A DNA stretch of 64,000 nt, taken from the NCBI GenBank assembly GCA_037013685.1, contig CM072894.1, forward strand, positions 26,163,529 through 26,227,528. The letters are read 5' to 3'. The position numbers and the translations under genes are program-made. Below, one piece after another: positions 33,471 through 47,500 of this stretch (within the stretch, counting starts at the first letter, position 1; the number at the start of each line of letters is the position of its first letter). The stretch comes from Acridotheres tristis. Taxonomy: Eukaryota > Chordata > Aves > Passeriformes > Sturnidae. Below the pieces are notes generated by a model. The model saw only the letters and a program-made list of their open reading frames with translations, searched no databases and was not told the DNA's origin.

Positions 33471-34802
33471 TGTTTGCATTATAAATAAGGAACTGGGAAA
33501 CAGGAACAATATGACAGCTTTACTGCTTGGGAGCTGTGACTTGCAAAAGTAACCTGCAGTTTCACAAGGGGGCTCAAGGTGTGACAAACTCCCAGTGGTG
33601 GCACTATGCTACCTTTTTTCCTTTTCTTCTGAAAAACTGCAAAAGGTCTTATTCTTTTTCACAAAATTGTGAGGCTGAATCTGAAAAAAGGTGGAGGAGT
33701 TTTTAATTTGGATTTGTCTTGGGTGTTTGCTTAGCTGACCTGAAATCAGCACAAACGAGTCTGAAGAAAGCAGAATTTGTCACGTAAACTCTTGACTGAA
33801 GATAAAATAGTATCTAAGATGGGTCTGTATTGTCAGGTATGAGGAGAAATCATATTCTTGCAACTATTTTAACTCCTTTTGGTCCCCAATCATGGTTTGT
33901 TAGTACAGTCTGGCTTTAAGTCATTTGAGCTTCCTTGGAGTAACAAAATCAAAACCACTAAATATTTTACTATTTATAAGTAATCTGTTACAGGCAAGTA
34001 ATGGAGTCCTACTATAGCTTTGAATTAATGTATAACTTAAATAATGGCTAGCCTTGTGCTGGTTTACATCCAGGAAGGCTTTAGGCAAAAGCAGGGCCTG
34101 ATGGGGATGGTTGAGTAATACAGTAGAAAGAATGAAAGCCTAACATAAGAAGGAAAGCAAGCCCAGTATAGAGAGTTATAAATACAAGACAGGAAACACA
34201 AAGAAATACAAGAAATCTTGCTGTAAGCAAATACAAAAATTCCCCTCTGACACCTCCCAAGAGGAACCTCAAGTTTTGAGGGCTGTAGGCTGAGCACACA
34301 ATGCAGTTCTCAACTCCCAGCTGCAGGAAGAGGTCGAGACTGGAGATGATGTGCCACAAACACTGTGTAGGTGTAGAGTACTCATCTCAAGAAACATTAA
34401 AATGAGCTCAAGTGCCCAGCTATTAGCCATGACTGCTCTGCCTCTCAGAGTGCAGGAGCAGCACTCTCCCAAGCTACCCAAATGCACTCTAACACACTCA
34501 CTTGGAGACACAAAGCAGTACCCATATTCCTCCTGTCCCATCATCCATGCTCAGCTCCTCAAACACCAGAGAACTTTCAGGAATGTTGTATCTGTGACAA
34601 CTAATCCTGAGGAAGGCAGCAAAACACCAGCCACAGGACATGGAAAGCCCTATCCAGGGACCCAGCCTGCCCCTGCCCAACAGGTGTTATGCTGTCAGCT
34701 CTTTGTGGTTCAATATGCTGTGCTAAGCAAGACAGGTAGTGATTATGCATGATTCATTTTATCAGCATATTTTCAAACTGCATCATCAAAGTGTTTTCCG
34801 AG
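33471..34802. other. No gene recognised
   Basis: AT-rich to 34060, then frames of 60-133 codons in several phases at 34064-34752 without domains. No repeat is recognised before the weak MIR-like piece at 34803. Confidence 0.5.
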
Positions 34803-34855
34803 CACCATTTTACTGGTGGAAAAACTGAAAGACAGAGAAACCAAGAATCTTCACT
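34803..34855 (-). repeat. Possible MIR-like relic (weak)
   Basis: ACCATTTTACTGGTGGAAAA followed by ACTGAAAGACAGAGAAACC resembles the antisense MIR core ('ccattttacagatgaggaaactgaggcacagagagg'). Only about 40 bases carry the similarity, so a chance match is possible. Confidence 0.35.
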
Positions 34856-35705
34856 TTTGATATACTAAGTTGGATATGTTCACTGATTTCAGTGTTTCTT
34901 TGGGAAAAATCCACGTGAGGAAGAACTGTGTGTAACCAGTGTCAAGTGACAGAAGGAGCCCACACAGGTCGGTGCCTCTAACTCCCGAATCAACTCTCCT
35001 ACCCACAATTAATCAGCATAATCACCAAATTTCCAGCTCACTAAAATCACATTAAGTATTGCAAACTTTCCTGGGCACTTCCAAAGCTGAATATAATTTC
35101 CACTTACAAACAAACAGAACCAGACGTACAGTGCCTCCTGCCTAAGGCCAAACTACCACCAACACTGTTCTTTTACCTCCCCTGAACAGTTCAGGGTATT
35201 TTAAGCTTTGGGAGGGTTTTGTACCAGGTATATCCCTGCTCCCAAATGCATGTTCACCTTGTAGCCCAGAGTGACTGCAAAGGTAAAAGGACACAGATCC
35301 ACATGCCAGCAAGGCTCTGAGCCTGCTTCCTCTCCCAGCACACACTGCTGAGGTTTCAGCTTTCCCTGGGACAGGCAGGGATCAGCTGCATCAGGCACAT
35401 TGGATCAAACTGGTTCTTTGCCCAGATGCAAATGTCAGAAAGGGAGGGAGCACACACAGACCAACGCTAGCTTATTGGAAATGCAGGGCAGTGAGACAGA
35501 CCTGTGAAAGCAGGAAAACTCAAGCATTGAAAATACCCAGAAGAAGAGGGATGGCCTGGGAGGCTGAGTAATGGAGTGTCTTTTCTCCTCGGAGTTTAAA
35601 TGAGAACAAAGAGTCAGACAGACACAAACAATCTTGCTCCAGCTGAAAGAGCTTCCAAGAGGAAGGACACACCAGTAAATTCCAAGAGATTCAGTAAGGA
35701 GCACA
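34856..35705. other. No gene recognised
   Basis: Mixed DNA with small opposite-strand frames and no domain. The 300 bp before the CR1 3' end may be a decayed CR1 body, but I could not recognise it. Confidence 0.45.
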
Positions 35706-35770
35706 GAGCAGGACCTAGGTCACTTGGTGATCTTTGGGGTCCCCCTCCAACTCAAGATATTCTATGACTG
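35706..35770 (+). mobile_element. CR1 LINE, 3'-terminal fragment
   Basis: GACCTAGGTCACTTGGTGATC, then GGTCCCCCTCCAACTCAAGA and ATTCTATGACTG (35711-35770), is the CR1 3' UTR on the + strand. It keeps the terminal ATTCTATG octamer. Only the extreme 3' end is recognisable. Confidence 0.85.
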
Positions 35771-38700
35771 ACAGAAGCTGTTTACTATGGGCTCACACAA
35801 ACTTCAGCAGGGCTGTTTACTTCTCCTCTCCACACATTACCTAACACTGCTGTGCAGCATTTAGCAGCTGCAGTCCCAGATCCCCAGAGGTGGCTGCATA
35901 TTCACAGCAGGGTGAATATCTGCACACAGCACATTAAATGCCATTAAATGCACACGTCTCTGGCTATGCATTAACCACTGCTCCAGGCTGGCTGCAGGAT
36001 GACATCTGTGTGACACTCAATGCCAGTGCTGCACAACCATTTGAGAAGCTTGACTGAAGACAAAGCACAGATGTTTTCCAAAATCCTTCAGGACATTCTG
36101 ACTGTTACCACCAGCTGGGCAGGCTTTCCCATGGTAACATCACAGCAGACAGTAATGCAGAAGTAAAGGAAGAGCTGGAGTCTGAGCTGAGCTGCCAGCA
36201 TTCCAGCAAGTAATGCTATTTCAGTAAGGAGCACAAATGTAGATGCTGTTTCTGAGCAGAGTAGAATCTTTCCCCTCCAATTCTTTACATGGAGCTTAAA
36301 TTTTCTACCATCTCTCCCATAATAAATGAAATTATTTGTGGGATTTATTTTTTTACTTGTAGCAATAGAGTAATTTAAAAAAAAAAAAAAGTGGCTCTTG
36401 CACCCGGGTCTCTGTCTGACTGCCGTCACTTGCTCTCCACGTGCAGTTGGAGATCCACAGTCCATGGTGGGTCCTGTGCCACACAGAGCAGTGGGGTGCT
36501 GCAGTCAGGATCCCCCTGGGAAGCCCAGGGAGGGGAACCCTTTGCATGTGATTATAGTCACAGGTGCTCACAGCACCAAAGCCGTTCTGCAAATGCTAAT
36601 CTTGTTTTCTCACACCCTGCCTCTCCATCACGAAGACAAAGGCTTGAAAAGACCAGCGTGTTTGCTGAAACGAACCAAGACCTCCAAAAACTTCCTGCCA
36701 GCCACACAATATCACATGACCAAAGTGACCCCTCTCAAACAGGTCTTCAGCATTCTGAGAAATGCAGTGTTTTGCCACATCTTTTGAACAAGTTTGTTTC
36801 AAGAGGTGTGCAGAGAAAGGAGGGGCAGGTACTAATGGGGTTAGCTCTGTGCTTGAAGAGATGTAATTAAAGAGTGAAAGCCAAATTACATCTCAGTGCC
36901 ACATATTAATACAACGTATTCAAAAGCTCTAAGGTTTTACCAACAGGGAAAAAAACCCAAATGTACTTAGAGAAATACAAACCTGTATTGTGACATTGCC
37001 ACGGCTTCTTTCCAACTAAAAAAAAAAAACAAACAAAAAAAACATCATAGTGAGTCAGAGCAGAAGAATGCCTTTGGGTTTGGTTTTGGGTTTTTTTGTA
37101 ATTAATCCTGTCTTACAAACAAACAAAATTAGGAGATTGGCTGGATTTGTGGGAGAGTGACACCAGGGAACCCAGAGCTACACACTGCACCTGAAAGTCA
37201 CTCTTTCTGTGCTTTTTTTTCCTCCTCTTCCTCAACTGCTGTCAGGCTCTATACACAGCATCTTAATACAAATATTCATCTATCATTAATACAAATATTT
37301 ATTCTACAAATCAAGTTAGAACCTAGGAGTCCTCCATCACAGGCAGTGTGCTTACCGGGGCCAGTGCTGTGGAAATGTGGAAGCACAAACTAGTTCCTGA
37401 CCACATTATAGGTAAAAGCTAACCAACATGAAAATACCCCAGTTCCTATGGAACAGAGTCAGAAATAACCTGCATTCCTTATCTCTAGTCCATGAGATCC
37501 ATAGGCAGAGCACATAGGTCCAGCCAGCAGAGTTGCTTTTCTGGCCATGCCACATCTCTCTGAGGCTTGGTCCACTGTCCAAAGTGCTTCTACTCTCTGT
37601 TTTAATTGAGAAAAATGCAGAGAGCGCCTCAGGCTCCGTTTGTACCAACCTGCAAAGCAATTCAGTTACAGTTTAACTTCTGCTTGAAAATGAGGTCAAG
37701 GGGTGAAGCCTACAAGTCAAGGAGAAGTCCTCCAGCAAGCATACAGTTATTGGGTGCACCACATAAAATCAGCTTTGCCATCTCTGAGCACAACCTTATG
37801 ATTCATCACGTGCACAAGTCTTTGCAATCTGGTGAAGACAGCTATTGTCCCTGTAAATACCAGCTAAATTGGGTAAGAATGTGATGGCTTGGTTGTATTC
37901 ATTGGGTGCTTTCTCCTACAAGATGTGGGCAGCACAATTTGACCCAAAAGAAGACAAACTGGCACATCAAAGCTTGCAGAGATCTGTATGCCCTCAGCTC
38001 AAAGCCATCTCTTGTTTCACTCTGCCAGCGCTTTTGAGACTCTAAAAATCCCCTAAGGCACCAAAAATACAACTTAACAGACTGTGACACCCTTCTCTAT
38101 ATTCTCTACTAGCAGGGAAAGCCCTGTTGCCTCTCACAAATCTCAGAACATCTCATTCACTCTGAAAAGCACGGAAGACCTCAGAGAGGTAAAGCAGAGA
38201 GGCACTTGTGTTGGCTTGTTGAAGGGCAAAGGCACCATGAGTGACATTTGCTAAAGCAGGGCACTGCCCAGAGAAAAGCACAGTACCCACGACAGTGCAA
38301 GAGACCTGGGTACAAGTGAGGCAAGCAGACGTGGTGATACTTCCACAGGACTCCATCCAGCCAGGGACACATGTCCTTGTTCAGCTGACAAGGGGACATC
38401 AAAAATGCTGAAGCTGTGAGTCAAGGCTTCATCTTTTATCTGATCTCACACTTCTGTCAGTCAGTATCTTAACACAATCTCAAGCTTTTCTTGGTAAACA
38501 TTTCCACAGAGCAGCAGTGGTATGAGCTAACTCTTTCCATTTGCCCTTCGTATTTCCCAGGGTTGCAGGCGATTTCCCATTCAGCGAGGCTGAGGAGGCT
38601 CCCCCGAGGATATTGCCAAGCACAGCATGTTTTTCTCTCTCCCTTTCCCTGTGGTGATGGTTCTGCCCTGCCCTTCCCATCCTTCAGCCCAGTGAGACAA

Positions 38701-38819
38701 GTCAGTCAGTCTCCAGTCTGACCCTGCTCTGCCTCCCCTGCCCGTTACCTTCCAGCGTTTACCATGACACAACAAAAGTGCATTTGTCCAGGAAAACTCT
38801 GCCTGACCCACACCTGCCC
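35771..38819. other. No gene recognised
   Basis: Simple tracts include A14 at about 36377-36390, an A-rich region at 37018-37045 and direct repeats of ATTAAATGC near 35934-35952. Overlapping frames at 36088-36870 (up to 159 codons) on both strands have no domain and run across one another. No element family is recognised. Confidence 0.5.
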
Positions 38820-38950
38820 ATGAATCCTTCTCAGAACCCAGTTTCCAGGTTGGGTGGAGGTGGTGCCTGAAGAGGCTACCTGGAACAGAGGCTAGATAGT
38901 GTTAAAGGAAGAAAGTAGGGATTTATTAAATGTTCACGTGGCCTTCACCC
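38820..38950 (-). mobile_element. Possible endogenous-retrovirus LTR fragment
   Basis: The stretch GAGGCTACCTGGAACAGAGG followed by CTAGATAGTGTTAAAGG and AAAGTAGGGATTTATTAAA (about 38870-38932) resembles LTR sequence I associate with songbird endogenous retroviruses. On the - strand the TTTAATAAATCCC piece supplies an AATAAA-type signal. Boundaries and TG...CA ends cannot be fixed, no internal gag/pol sequence is present, and the match is from memory only. It would be a decayed solo LTR scrap. Confidence 0.35.
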
Positions 38951-41144
38951 ATAAGACTGCAGAATGAGCTGACAATCCTTTGCATTTCCTGGGATCCATG
39001 GAAAAAAAAGGGAATTTGACAATTATATCTGGATTTTTTACAAGATATTTCTGCATCTTTGAAGAACTATTAAGCTTGGGAATTAGCTGTCAATCTAAAT
39101 AACATTTAACTGGAAGATTTCTCTCTCCAGCCATCTCCAAACAGCTGGGCAAATCTTCAGATGATGTAAATCTGTGTAGCTGTGCTTGGTTACTCCAGTT
39201 GAGGATCTGGCACATGTCTTATAGTTCTTCCACTATTAAAAACACATTCTCTTTTTATGTAAGCACAAATATTTATGTGATGTTCTTTGCACAATTTTGC
39301 ACTTGTTTTGGTGCAGATTAGCATCCCCCAAAGAGATAGGTAAGTAAAATTATTTCAGCACTCAAGCTTTATTCAGTCCCCGGGTTCTCTGTTTCTTCTG
39401 ATTTTTGTTTGCATCATTGTTTTAATGATGTGAAGGGTACATGACAAAATCCATGTATGGGAAAGGAATTGAAGAAAGACCAAAAGCTGTTTACAGATGA
39501 AATGCAAAGTACTTAGTGGAGTTAATAGCAGCAGAGCCAAATAAGGCCAGTTGAGTTACATGGGTGCCATTCTTGAGTTGAGAAGCAGATTTTGTACATT
39601 TCTAAATCTTAAGTGCCAGGTCACTGCACTGGAATATATCCACAATCATTGAGCTAATGGTTATATGCTCATTTACATCAGAGGATGAACTGGCCACTTA
39701 TCCACATATGGAAATGTATTCCTCTTCCTGAGATTACCCCACAAATTTGTTTTTAGACTTAGGTCGCATGAAATTGAATTTAAAAGCTCTGTGTCACTGT
39801 AACAAAGTTGCTCAAATGATAAAATCCAAGCTCTAATAATTTTTGCTGTATCCCTGCCCTGTAGTCATGGAGGAAGCTGGGGAAATATTTCTTCCCCAGC
39901 TGTGAACTTCTCCATCAGAAAACTTTTCTCCTGACTTTCACTGCTTTTTACATTTTTTGATGGCTATCCCTTGAATACGAGGGCAGACTTGCTTGATGAC
40001 TTCTGCATCTTGACTGCAGTACATCACTGCTTTTCACAATGGTTGCTGAAACAGCTGCATGTTAACTACTACATAAATCTCCTATTTCCCCCAAACTCAG
40101 ACAGTTTGGAATCTTCTTCTGTGTGACTATAGAGTTTTTCCTTCCCATCAGTCACACTAGATAAGTTATTAAAAACAGTGCTTTTAATAAATCCCAGAAA
40201 GCTATGTATTTCCTGTGCATGCCTGGCTAGCAAAAAAGGCTCCTTTTCAGCAGTGCCACATGCAAACTTTCCATCATCTGCAGGAAAACTATACCTGTAC
40301 TCAAAGCATCAGAAGTGAGTGAACTAAAATAAGAATCTGTGCATATTTCCTTTACCAACCAACCTCCAGCTGCTTCAGAAAATTTACTAGGAATGACATT
40401 TCTACGCATTTTAAAGCCCACAGGATTCCTCTGTCAGCATTAGAAAAAAATCCTATTGCAAAACCCCTCTCCATCTTGCCTTGTCTGCCTACAGAATGAG
40501 CTGGCTAAGAGACACAGTTTACTTGGTTTGTCACAACATCTGGAAGTCATAGTGACACATCCAAGCAAGTGAGAGCTGGAGACCAGCAAGTTATGGACAG
40601 AGAGAACGTGTCTGGCAGACCCTCTCCCAGACACCACAGCATCATGAGGGGACATAAAGGTAGCCCAACAGGGAAATGCAGGTGCAAGAAAAGGGTAATG
40701 CAGGTACACTCATCTTCATCATGTCAAAGGTCTTGACTTCAATTTGCTTTCAGAAGGAGAGATGAAAGTTCATACTGATCAATATGTACATTTCTGTGCA
40801 GGAGGTTAAGGGAGATATAGAGAAATGCTGTTAGGAACAATTAGAGAGGTAATAACTCCTAAACTTTATTTTTAACTCATCAATTGAATTAAAGAATGCT
40901 CCTCCCAGTTGGCAGACTTCACTGCCCTAGTAGTTATGCTCACCCTGAAATCACTGGTGACAGCATCATGCCTTGCAAATAAAGCTCTGTTTGTATATGG
41001 CATTTCTTCCATAGGGGCTACCAACTGTCAGAATTTCTAAACCTTTATATTGCCTCTTTTCCCAGCTCAGCATCACACCGTGTGAGATTAACTTAACAAC
41101 TTAAGCATCATCATAATGCATCACAGCACCAGCATGGATTGCAG
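38951..41144. other. No gene recognised; AT-rich
   Basis: AT-rich non-coding DNA throughout 38990-40200 with few open frames of any length. Small frames at 40227-40709 (-) lack domains. No repeat family is recognised. Confidence 0.5.
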
Positions 41145-41565
41145 TTCTCACTTGCTTTTATCTATATCATAGCTTTTAGGTAATCTCTTTGCTCTTCCCT
41201 TACCCATTAACACTATAACCCTGTTGTGGGAGGCTACTGCATCTATCAGGACTGATTTGTCCTTAATAAAGCTACGTTGGCTGCCTCTAATCACCTCCTT
41301 AGTTTCCACATGCCTTAGCCTAGTTTCCTGGTGGATCCGCTCCACAATCTTGCCAGGAACAGAGGTGAAGCTCACTGGCCTGCAGTTCCTTGGGACTTCC
41401 TTTTTTATTAAAAAAAAATGGGGATTATATTTCCCCTTTTCCAGTCAGTGGGAACTTCACCAAACTGCCATGACATCTCAAATAAGATGGACTGTGACTT
41501 AGACATTTCATCCATCAATTCCTTCAGAATATGCAGATGTGTCTAATCAGGTCCCAGGGACGTGC
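41145..41565 (-). mobile_element. CR1 LINE, internal ORF2 reverse-transcriptase fragment
   Basis: On the - strand this decodes the finger region of the CR1 reverse transcriptase in the right order. A GPD motif (near 41547-41557) is followed by an ILKELMDEMSK stretch, then FGEVPTDWKRGNIIPIF (the conserved GEVPxDWKxAxVxPIF block). A frameshift in the A/T run near 41402-41419 comes next, then VSFTSVPGKIVERI (the PVSLTSVPGKIMExI block) and ETRLRHVETKEVI. The catalytic YLD/FADD part and both ends are missing. Stops and the frameshift make it a dead relic, older than the other copies. Confidence 0.95.
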
Positions 41566-44500
41566 TCACCTTATGTCACTAGAGTGAGGCACTAGACTGA
41601 TGTTAAGGCATTTTTATTCTGCATAAATGTATTTTGGGGTTCAAATTATTTATCGACAGCTTTTAGGGTACTAGAGATAAAATTTGACTAAAGTGATGAC
41701 ATGCGAATTTGGGATTAAGGACTAGATCTTGCCCCTGAAGTGCTGTCTCTGAATTAGACTGGAAAGCAACATTGGACGGGGGAACAACCATCCCCTGTGC
41801 AGAATTTCCTTGGAAAATGCACATTAAAGTAATTGATTTACAGTGCAAACTTATTTCTCCGTACAGCTGTGGTCACAGAAAAGCAAAGTACCTTGTTTGT
41901 ATAGGTCTTACAGGAAGCTTATTGTTTATAAAGAGTCCACATCAGCTCCTAAAAGCCAGACAGGCAGCCTGTCTGCAGTGCACACAAGTGGCACTGCCTC
42001 TGCTGATACCATATTTGCCAAGACAACTCTGTTCTAGTAGAGAATAATTTTAATTTTTTTATACCCAGAGGAAGCAAGGAGCTGTTGTAAAGGCAGATCT
42101 GGGCCCCAGCATATGGCCCAAATTGCAAACTGTAGACATTTTAAAGGCATCTCTCCATGGCAGTTACCCATGTCTAGTTATTGCACTTAATTGAATTTAG
42201 TTGAATTCCAGGAGCTCACCTGAAGCTGAATGAGTGCAAGAAACTCAGCTTATATACTAAAAAAGTTAAAGAGCAAGTACTTCATAAAGTACAATAAATT
42301 CTTTTGGTCAGATGTGCAACAGACTGGTCTTGATTTGACCCAAACTGTTGTAGAGCTTTGTAGCAAACACTGTTGTTTGCAACATTGAAACACCATGCAG
42401 GTATTTAATTTGTTTTTACCTTTGGCTGTTATCATCCCTCTGGAGCTGGCTCAGGCAGAACCAGGTCAGTTGGTTCCAGTCTAACCTATCACAGGGAGAG
42501 GAAGAAGGAGGGATCACTTATTTGCACTGTTAAGCAAAGCCAATCTTTCTATCACCATCTGGCCCTGCTCTTTTGCTAGGTGACTTTTTTTTAAAAAAAA
42601 AGCATAGCTAGAAAGAAAAAAATATATACATACCCCACCCAGCCTGCCTCCACTACATAGCTGCCCTAATCAGAGGTTAAAAATGAACTCGGGCCAATGA
42701 GATGGAAATAGAGAATAAACATGCAGAAGCATCTGAGATTTACTACTCAGATAGGACTATTTTCCATAGGATTTGACTAAAAATTCCTGGCAGAGGAATG
42801 GAAGGCAAATCTCTGTCCTTTGAATGGAATGGGGATTTTCAGGTCTTTCTCTGGCTGAGTAAGTGCAGGCATGTGCAGCTTTCTGTGGATGTGAGCAGAT
42901 GTAAATACCACGTTCAGCAGTAAAAGATTCAACATAAGCTTGCTGCTTTCAGAGGTTCTGAGATTTAAACAAAGCCCATGAAGGCAGCAGGAGTCTTCAT
43001 TGACTCAAACGCCTGGTTCCAAAGCCTAGGGAAGCAGCATGCCACCTGAGTATGGATGATCTGCTCTTTCTGACTATAAGAGTTTTCACTGAAATTCACT
43101 ATGAATTTTGCACGAAATGTTGCAATAATTAGGGACAAAAGGTGCAAATTTCCTTTACTGCCCTTCATTTCAGCTAAACAACTCCAGAACTGACAAAATT
43201 CCAGCTCTGCAGTTCACATCCTCAGGAGATCTCTCTCAGCAGTCATAGACACATGTGTGTAGCTCCCAGTATAAGCCAAACCTATTTTTCTGCAAGAATA
43301 ATTTTCATTAGGGCAGTAAGTCTTTCCCAGTCTGGGAACACCATACACCCCTAACTGGCATGTCAGACAGATAGGACATCCTTAATTAAATCCCATATAA
43401 TGAACTGTGCTTCTCACTCAGGCACCTGAGTGAGATCTCTGCAAGGTGAATATACTCATCAACTCCAGGCTAGTGTGGGTACCCTGCCTGGCACAGAGTG
43501 GTCTCATTCCCTTCAAAGAGGAGAGATATCCTTTGATTGAGCCAGCCACATGCACTATAAAGGATTTCCTTGAGCACAAGAGACAAGTCCTCAGCTGCTA
43601 TTGACTCGTATTGACAGCATTACCAGTAACTGGTATTAACTGGTGAGATCCAGTAGTAGCATCCATTTATCTAACCAAGCTCAGTATATTCCTCAGGACT
43701 GCATCATGCTTGGCAATATCCTCCCTGTTCTATATGGGCTCTCAACCAGCACAACCCATGTTGGATGGAGGAGATTTCCAGCCAGAGCATTGTTAGGAGT
43801 TTGGGATTTGGAGGTGGCTCAGCAAGTAAAACATCCCACATGATTTCAGTTCACAGTAGTGGTCAAAAGCAGAGCTGTGCACACTGGCTATGCCTGAGAA
43901 AATCCAGAACAAACAGCAAACAAGCCAGACCTTGCTGAGATCAGCAAAGGGAGGCTGTGGCTCAGCCTTTCACAGTGCACTTACTATGTGGCCATCTCAG
44001 TGCATCACGTAAAGAGAGGGTGAGATGGAGAAACTTCTTGAATGCTTTTGGTTGAGCCATGAGGAATCTTGTACTTGTTACCTCCTTCCCTCAACATACC
44101 TAAAGTCTTAATATGGTTGATCATATCAAATTGCTCAATGGGACAAAGGAACCTCCTATTTTCACAACACAATTGCATCACAGATTCACAATGTCATCTG
44201 GAAAGCATTTAACATCCTAATTCTTATCAGTGCACCCAGATTTTTATTTAGGAACCTAAATATCATTGTGGAATTTAATCCAAATTGACTACTTCTTTTC
44301 AGACCTGCTGTGTCAAACATGGAACTAAATATCCCTTCTGAATCTACTTGCAGATAGCTTATCCCTCAATCGTGGTGGATTCATCCAGCTTCAGTGGGCC
44401 ATGCAGGGAAAAATCCAAGCAGCAAATCTCATGTTGTCACATCTGGATTCCTGCACAAAGAGAAGTCCTCACCTACAGAAAGCTTAATTTCGTTTTTCCT

Positions 44501-47500
44501 GGAGGTATGTTTCCATCCAAGTGCCATGCAAACTGAGCTGAAGAGCAAGCTGCTGCACCTCCCATGCCCATCTGCCATCTTAAGCATACAAAAGTCTATC
44601 TCTTGCCCCTAGCATTTTGCATCGAGCAAAAGTGAGGACAGGGGCAGAATTCTACTTTTACCCCACCTCTGCACACATACAGCAAACTCCATGATTGCCA
44701 TTAGCACACAATCTCCTCCCTTCTTCATCATATTTTGACAGAGCTTTGGGAATTGTTTAAATGCAAGACAACTACTTGAACTTAATACCAACAAACACAA
44801 CCAAGGATTATTTAACACCAGCATGGACATGAGACACCTACAACAAACACCACATCTTCACTAATCCTTTGGACCTCCAGCTTCTGTTCAGGTCTGTGTC
44901 CTCAGAGACATCTTTGTGCTGCACTGAAGTTAGGAGCTTTTGTCCTTATCAGTATGCTTTGCTAAATAATCTTCTTGTAACATTGCTTTTTTTGCAATGT
45001 TTGTAACAGAAATTCAGTATTCACAGACATTATGAAAACAATGATCCAAGAAGCACTACAAGCTACTATAAGTAAGCAATGACCTGAAGAAACTCTTTCA
45101 ATTTTAGTGTAAATATTTAGATTTGCCTGAATAAGTAAGTCTTCATATACCGAACTCAGCAACATTTTTGGGTGAAACTAGGACAGGAAGAATATGGCCA
45201 TAAACCCCTGAAGTGCATTACCTAATCTACAACACCTATCCCATGTTCACCCCAAAATATTTATATAGTCATAATGCCTACTTTTATACGGAGATTGCAA
45301 GCTTTTGGATAGAGAGAGATCAACCTTTTGTTCTGCCACAGTCTTTTCTTTGCTGACAGCCCAGGAGATCTTTCTGCATGATTAGGAATCCTGACAGAAG
45401 GAAAAAAGCCCTTCAGTGTATGTCAAAGTATCTAATAAAGGAAGTCAGTATCACCGTTCCTGGTTGACAGAGCAGGAAAGCTGAGGAGGAGAGGTCATGG
45501 TTTGAAAGAGCAGGTTTGAGCAGTGCAGGCTGCTCCCTGCTCTCCTGTGCTCACCTGTAAAAACCCAGCTGGCTTTGCCTGGGGCACAATAAGCTGCGGT
45601 GTGTGCCTGGGTGGGTGAGATCAGCCTGCCCTGGATGATGCCTCAGGCACGGGTCACTGTACAGCAAATGAGGATGGCCCGGAGGCACAAAGCCAAACAG
45701 ACACCCCACAGACCGCTTCTCAGAGCTGGGAGAGGGACTTCAGGTTCCAGGTCCTGTTCTGTCTATATCCTTCAGTTTTCTAGTCCACAGGCATTTAAAA
45801 TATCCCCCCCACTACTTTAGAGAAGTCTTCTTTTCAAGGTACTGATGTCCAATCTGAGGATAATAGTTCTTTAGCAGCAAAGAGGTGGGTCAGAGTATCT
45901 AGTATATGTGATAGTGACATTTTCATCAATGCCCTGAGTGACATACTGAGTGCAAAACAGGGGATAGGTGCTAAGAGGGCAAGGATAATTTGCAGGAGGT
46001 CTCTAGCTCTCTGTAAAGTCAGCCCTCAAGATATGTGTACTCTGGAACAATGGAATTTCAAGAACAACAAGGATTTACCAAAAAGCTTTTTCTTTTCCTT
46101 GTTTTGTAAAGAAATCATGCCTAACAATCTTGCATGTGCTACAGTACATGATGGCAAAATACTGGGCTGTAATATAACACGTTCCAAGTGCTAAAAAGGG
46201 CAAGGACATCTGCCAAAGGTAAAGTCTGATGTTTAAACACCAGCAGTTATCATTCAGGTGTTCTGATAGGAATTCTACCATGACAGAGGCAGTCAGAGTA
46301 CTTGTTTCAGCTTCAGGCAATGTTCATTAGATAAGTGTCTGCTGGATATGCCACAAAGAATTGCTCTAATCATAATGACTCTGGATTTTCTGTGCAGACT
46401 TTGAATGCATATAAAAAGACGGATTTAACCAGACTTCAGTCCCATCTGTGCTACTGCATAGAACAAAGGCATCAGTACTACTAAGAAACTAATGCTATGG
46501 CAAAGCAGGTATTTCACACAAGTTGCAGATCCTGTTTCCTCAATATAAGGTGCTAGAAATGGGCCTATAATAACATCAATGTCAGATGTGGTAGAGGACT
46601 TGAAAGTTCATTTGGTGTGAGCACCTATTTATAGGTCCTCTCCTTGGATGAATCACTCTGAACAAGAAGTCCAAATCACCGACCCCAAATCAGATAATGT
46701 TCTTCACCTGGCTCCAACCCCATGCTAGCTCTTTCCCACACTAAATCCACCAATCTGCTAGTGATTCGCCCACTACTGGAACTGGTACAAGTCAAGAGCA
46801 GAGATTTCTCTGACTCAATTCAGTATCCAAGAAAATCAAAGAAACAATTCCCAGATTGGAAGGACAGTTATCAGGACAGTATTCACTTAATTAGAACAAA
46901 ACTAACCAAGTTTTACTGTAAGAAATTAGTCTTTTTGCTGCTTCACCAGTCTACCCTTCACTATTTCATCCACAAAGATGACAGTTTTTTATATAATTTT
47001 CGGTGAATCTTGAAGGATTGGGTTAAACAATCCAAAACTTAAAAAGCTTTTCCAAGCTATTTGACCTTCTGAAGTCTGCAAGGTCTGGTACCAAATACTT
47101 AGTCATTTACATTTCCAGCCAAAAGCAGAAGTGTAAAGACTGACTCAGATGAAAAAAAAAAAAAAGGTGGGGAAGGGCATGCCTTGGTCACTAGAATTGA
47201 TTACCCTGCTGATTGTATAGAGCTGCAGAAGTGCACCATTCCTTCTCAGTGACAGACAAAGTGAGATTTGTACACTTGAAGGCATGGGTGTAACTACTAT
47301 CAAAGGGCTTTTCCAGCTGGTTTCTGCCCCAGCTCTTTTTACAAGACAGCTCCATCTCTTTTGGAAATTGCTCACAAATTTCTTCAAGGATTCCGCTGGG
47401 AGATGAGGTTTTCTAGGCTAAGATTCAACCCAAAAGGTTTTAATTTTAGCCAAATTGATTTGACTGCTTTTGAGTAGTGAAGGAATGGAAGAAAATACTT

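Noticed and set aside
45465..45510. Possible MIR core (GGAAAGCTGAGGAGGAGAGG)
   Set aside because: A single G/A-rich match without the flanking MIR landmarks.
45920..45970. CR1 ORF2-like segment resembling 'FINDL..'
   Set aside because: Similarity covers about 30 bases only and no neighbouring CR1 blocks follow in order.
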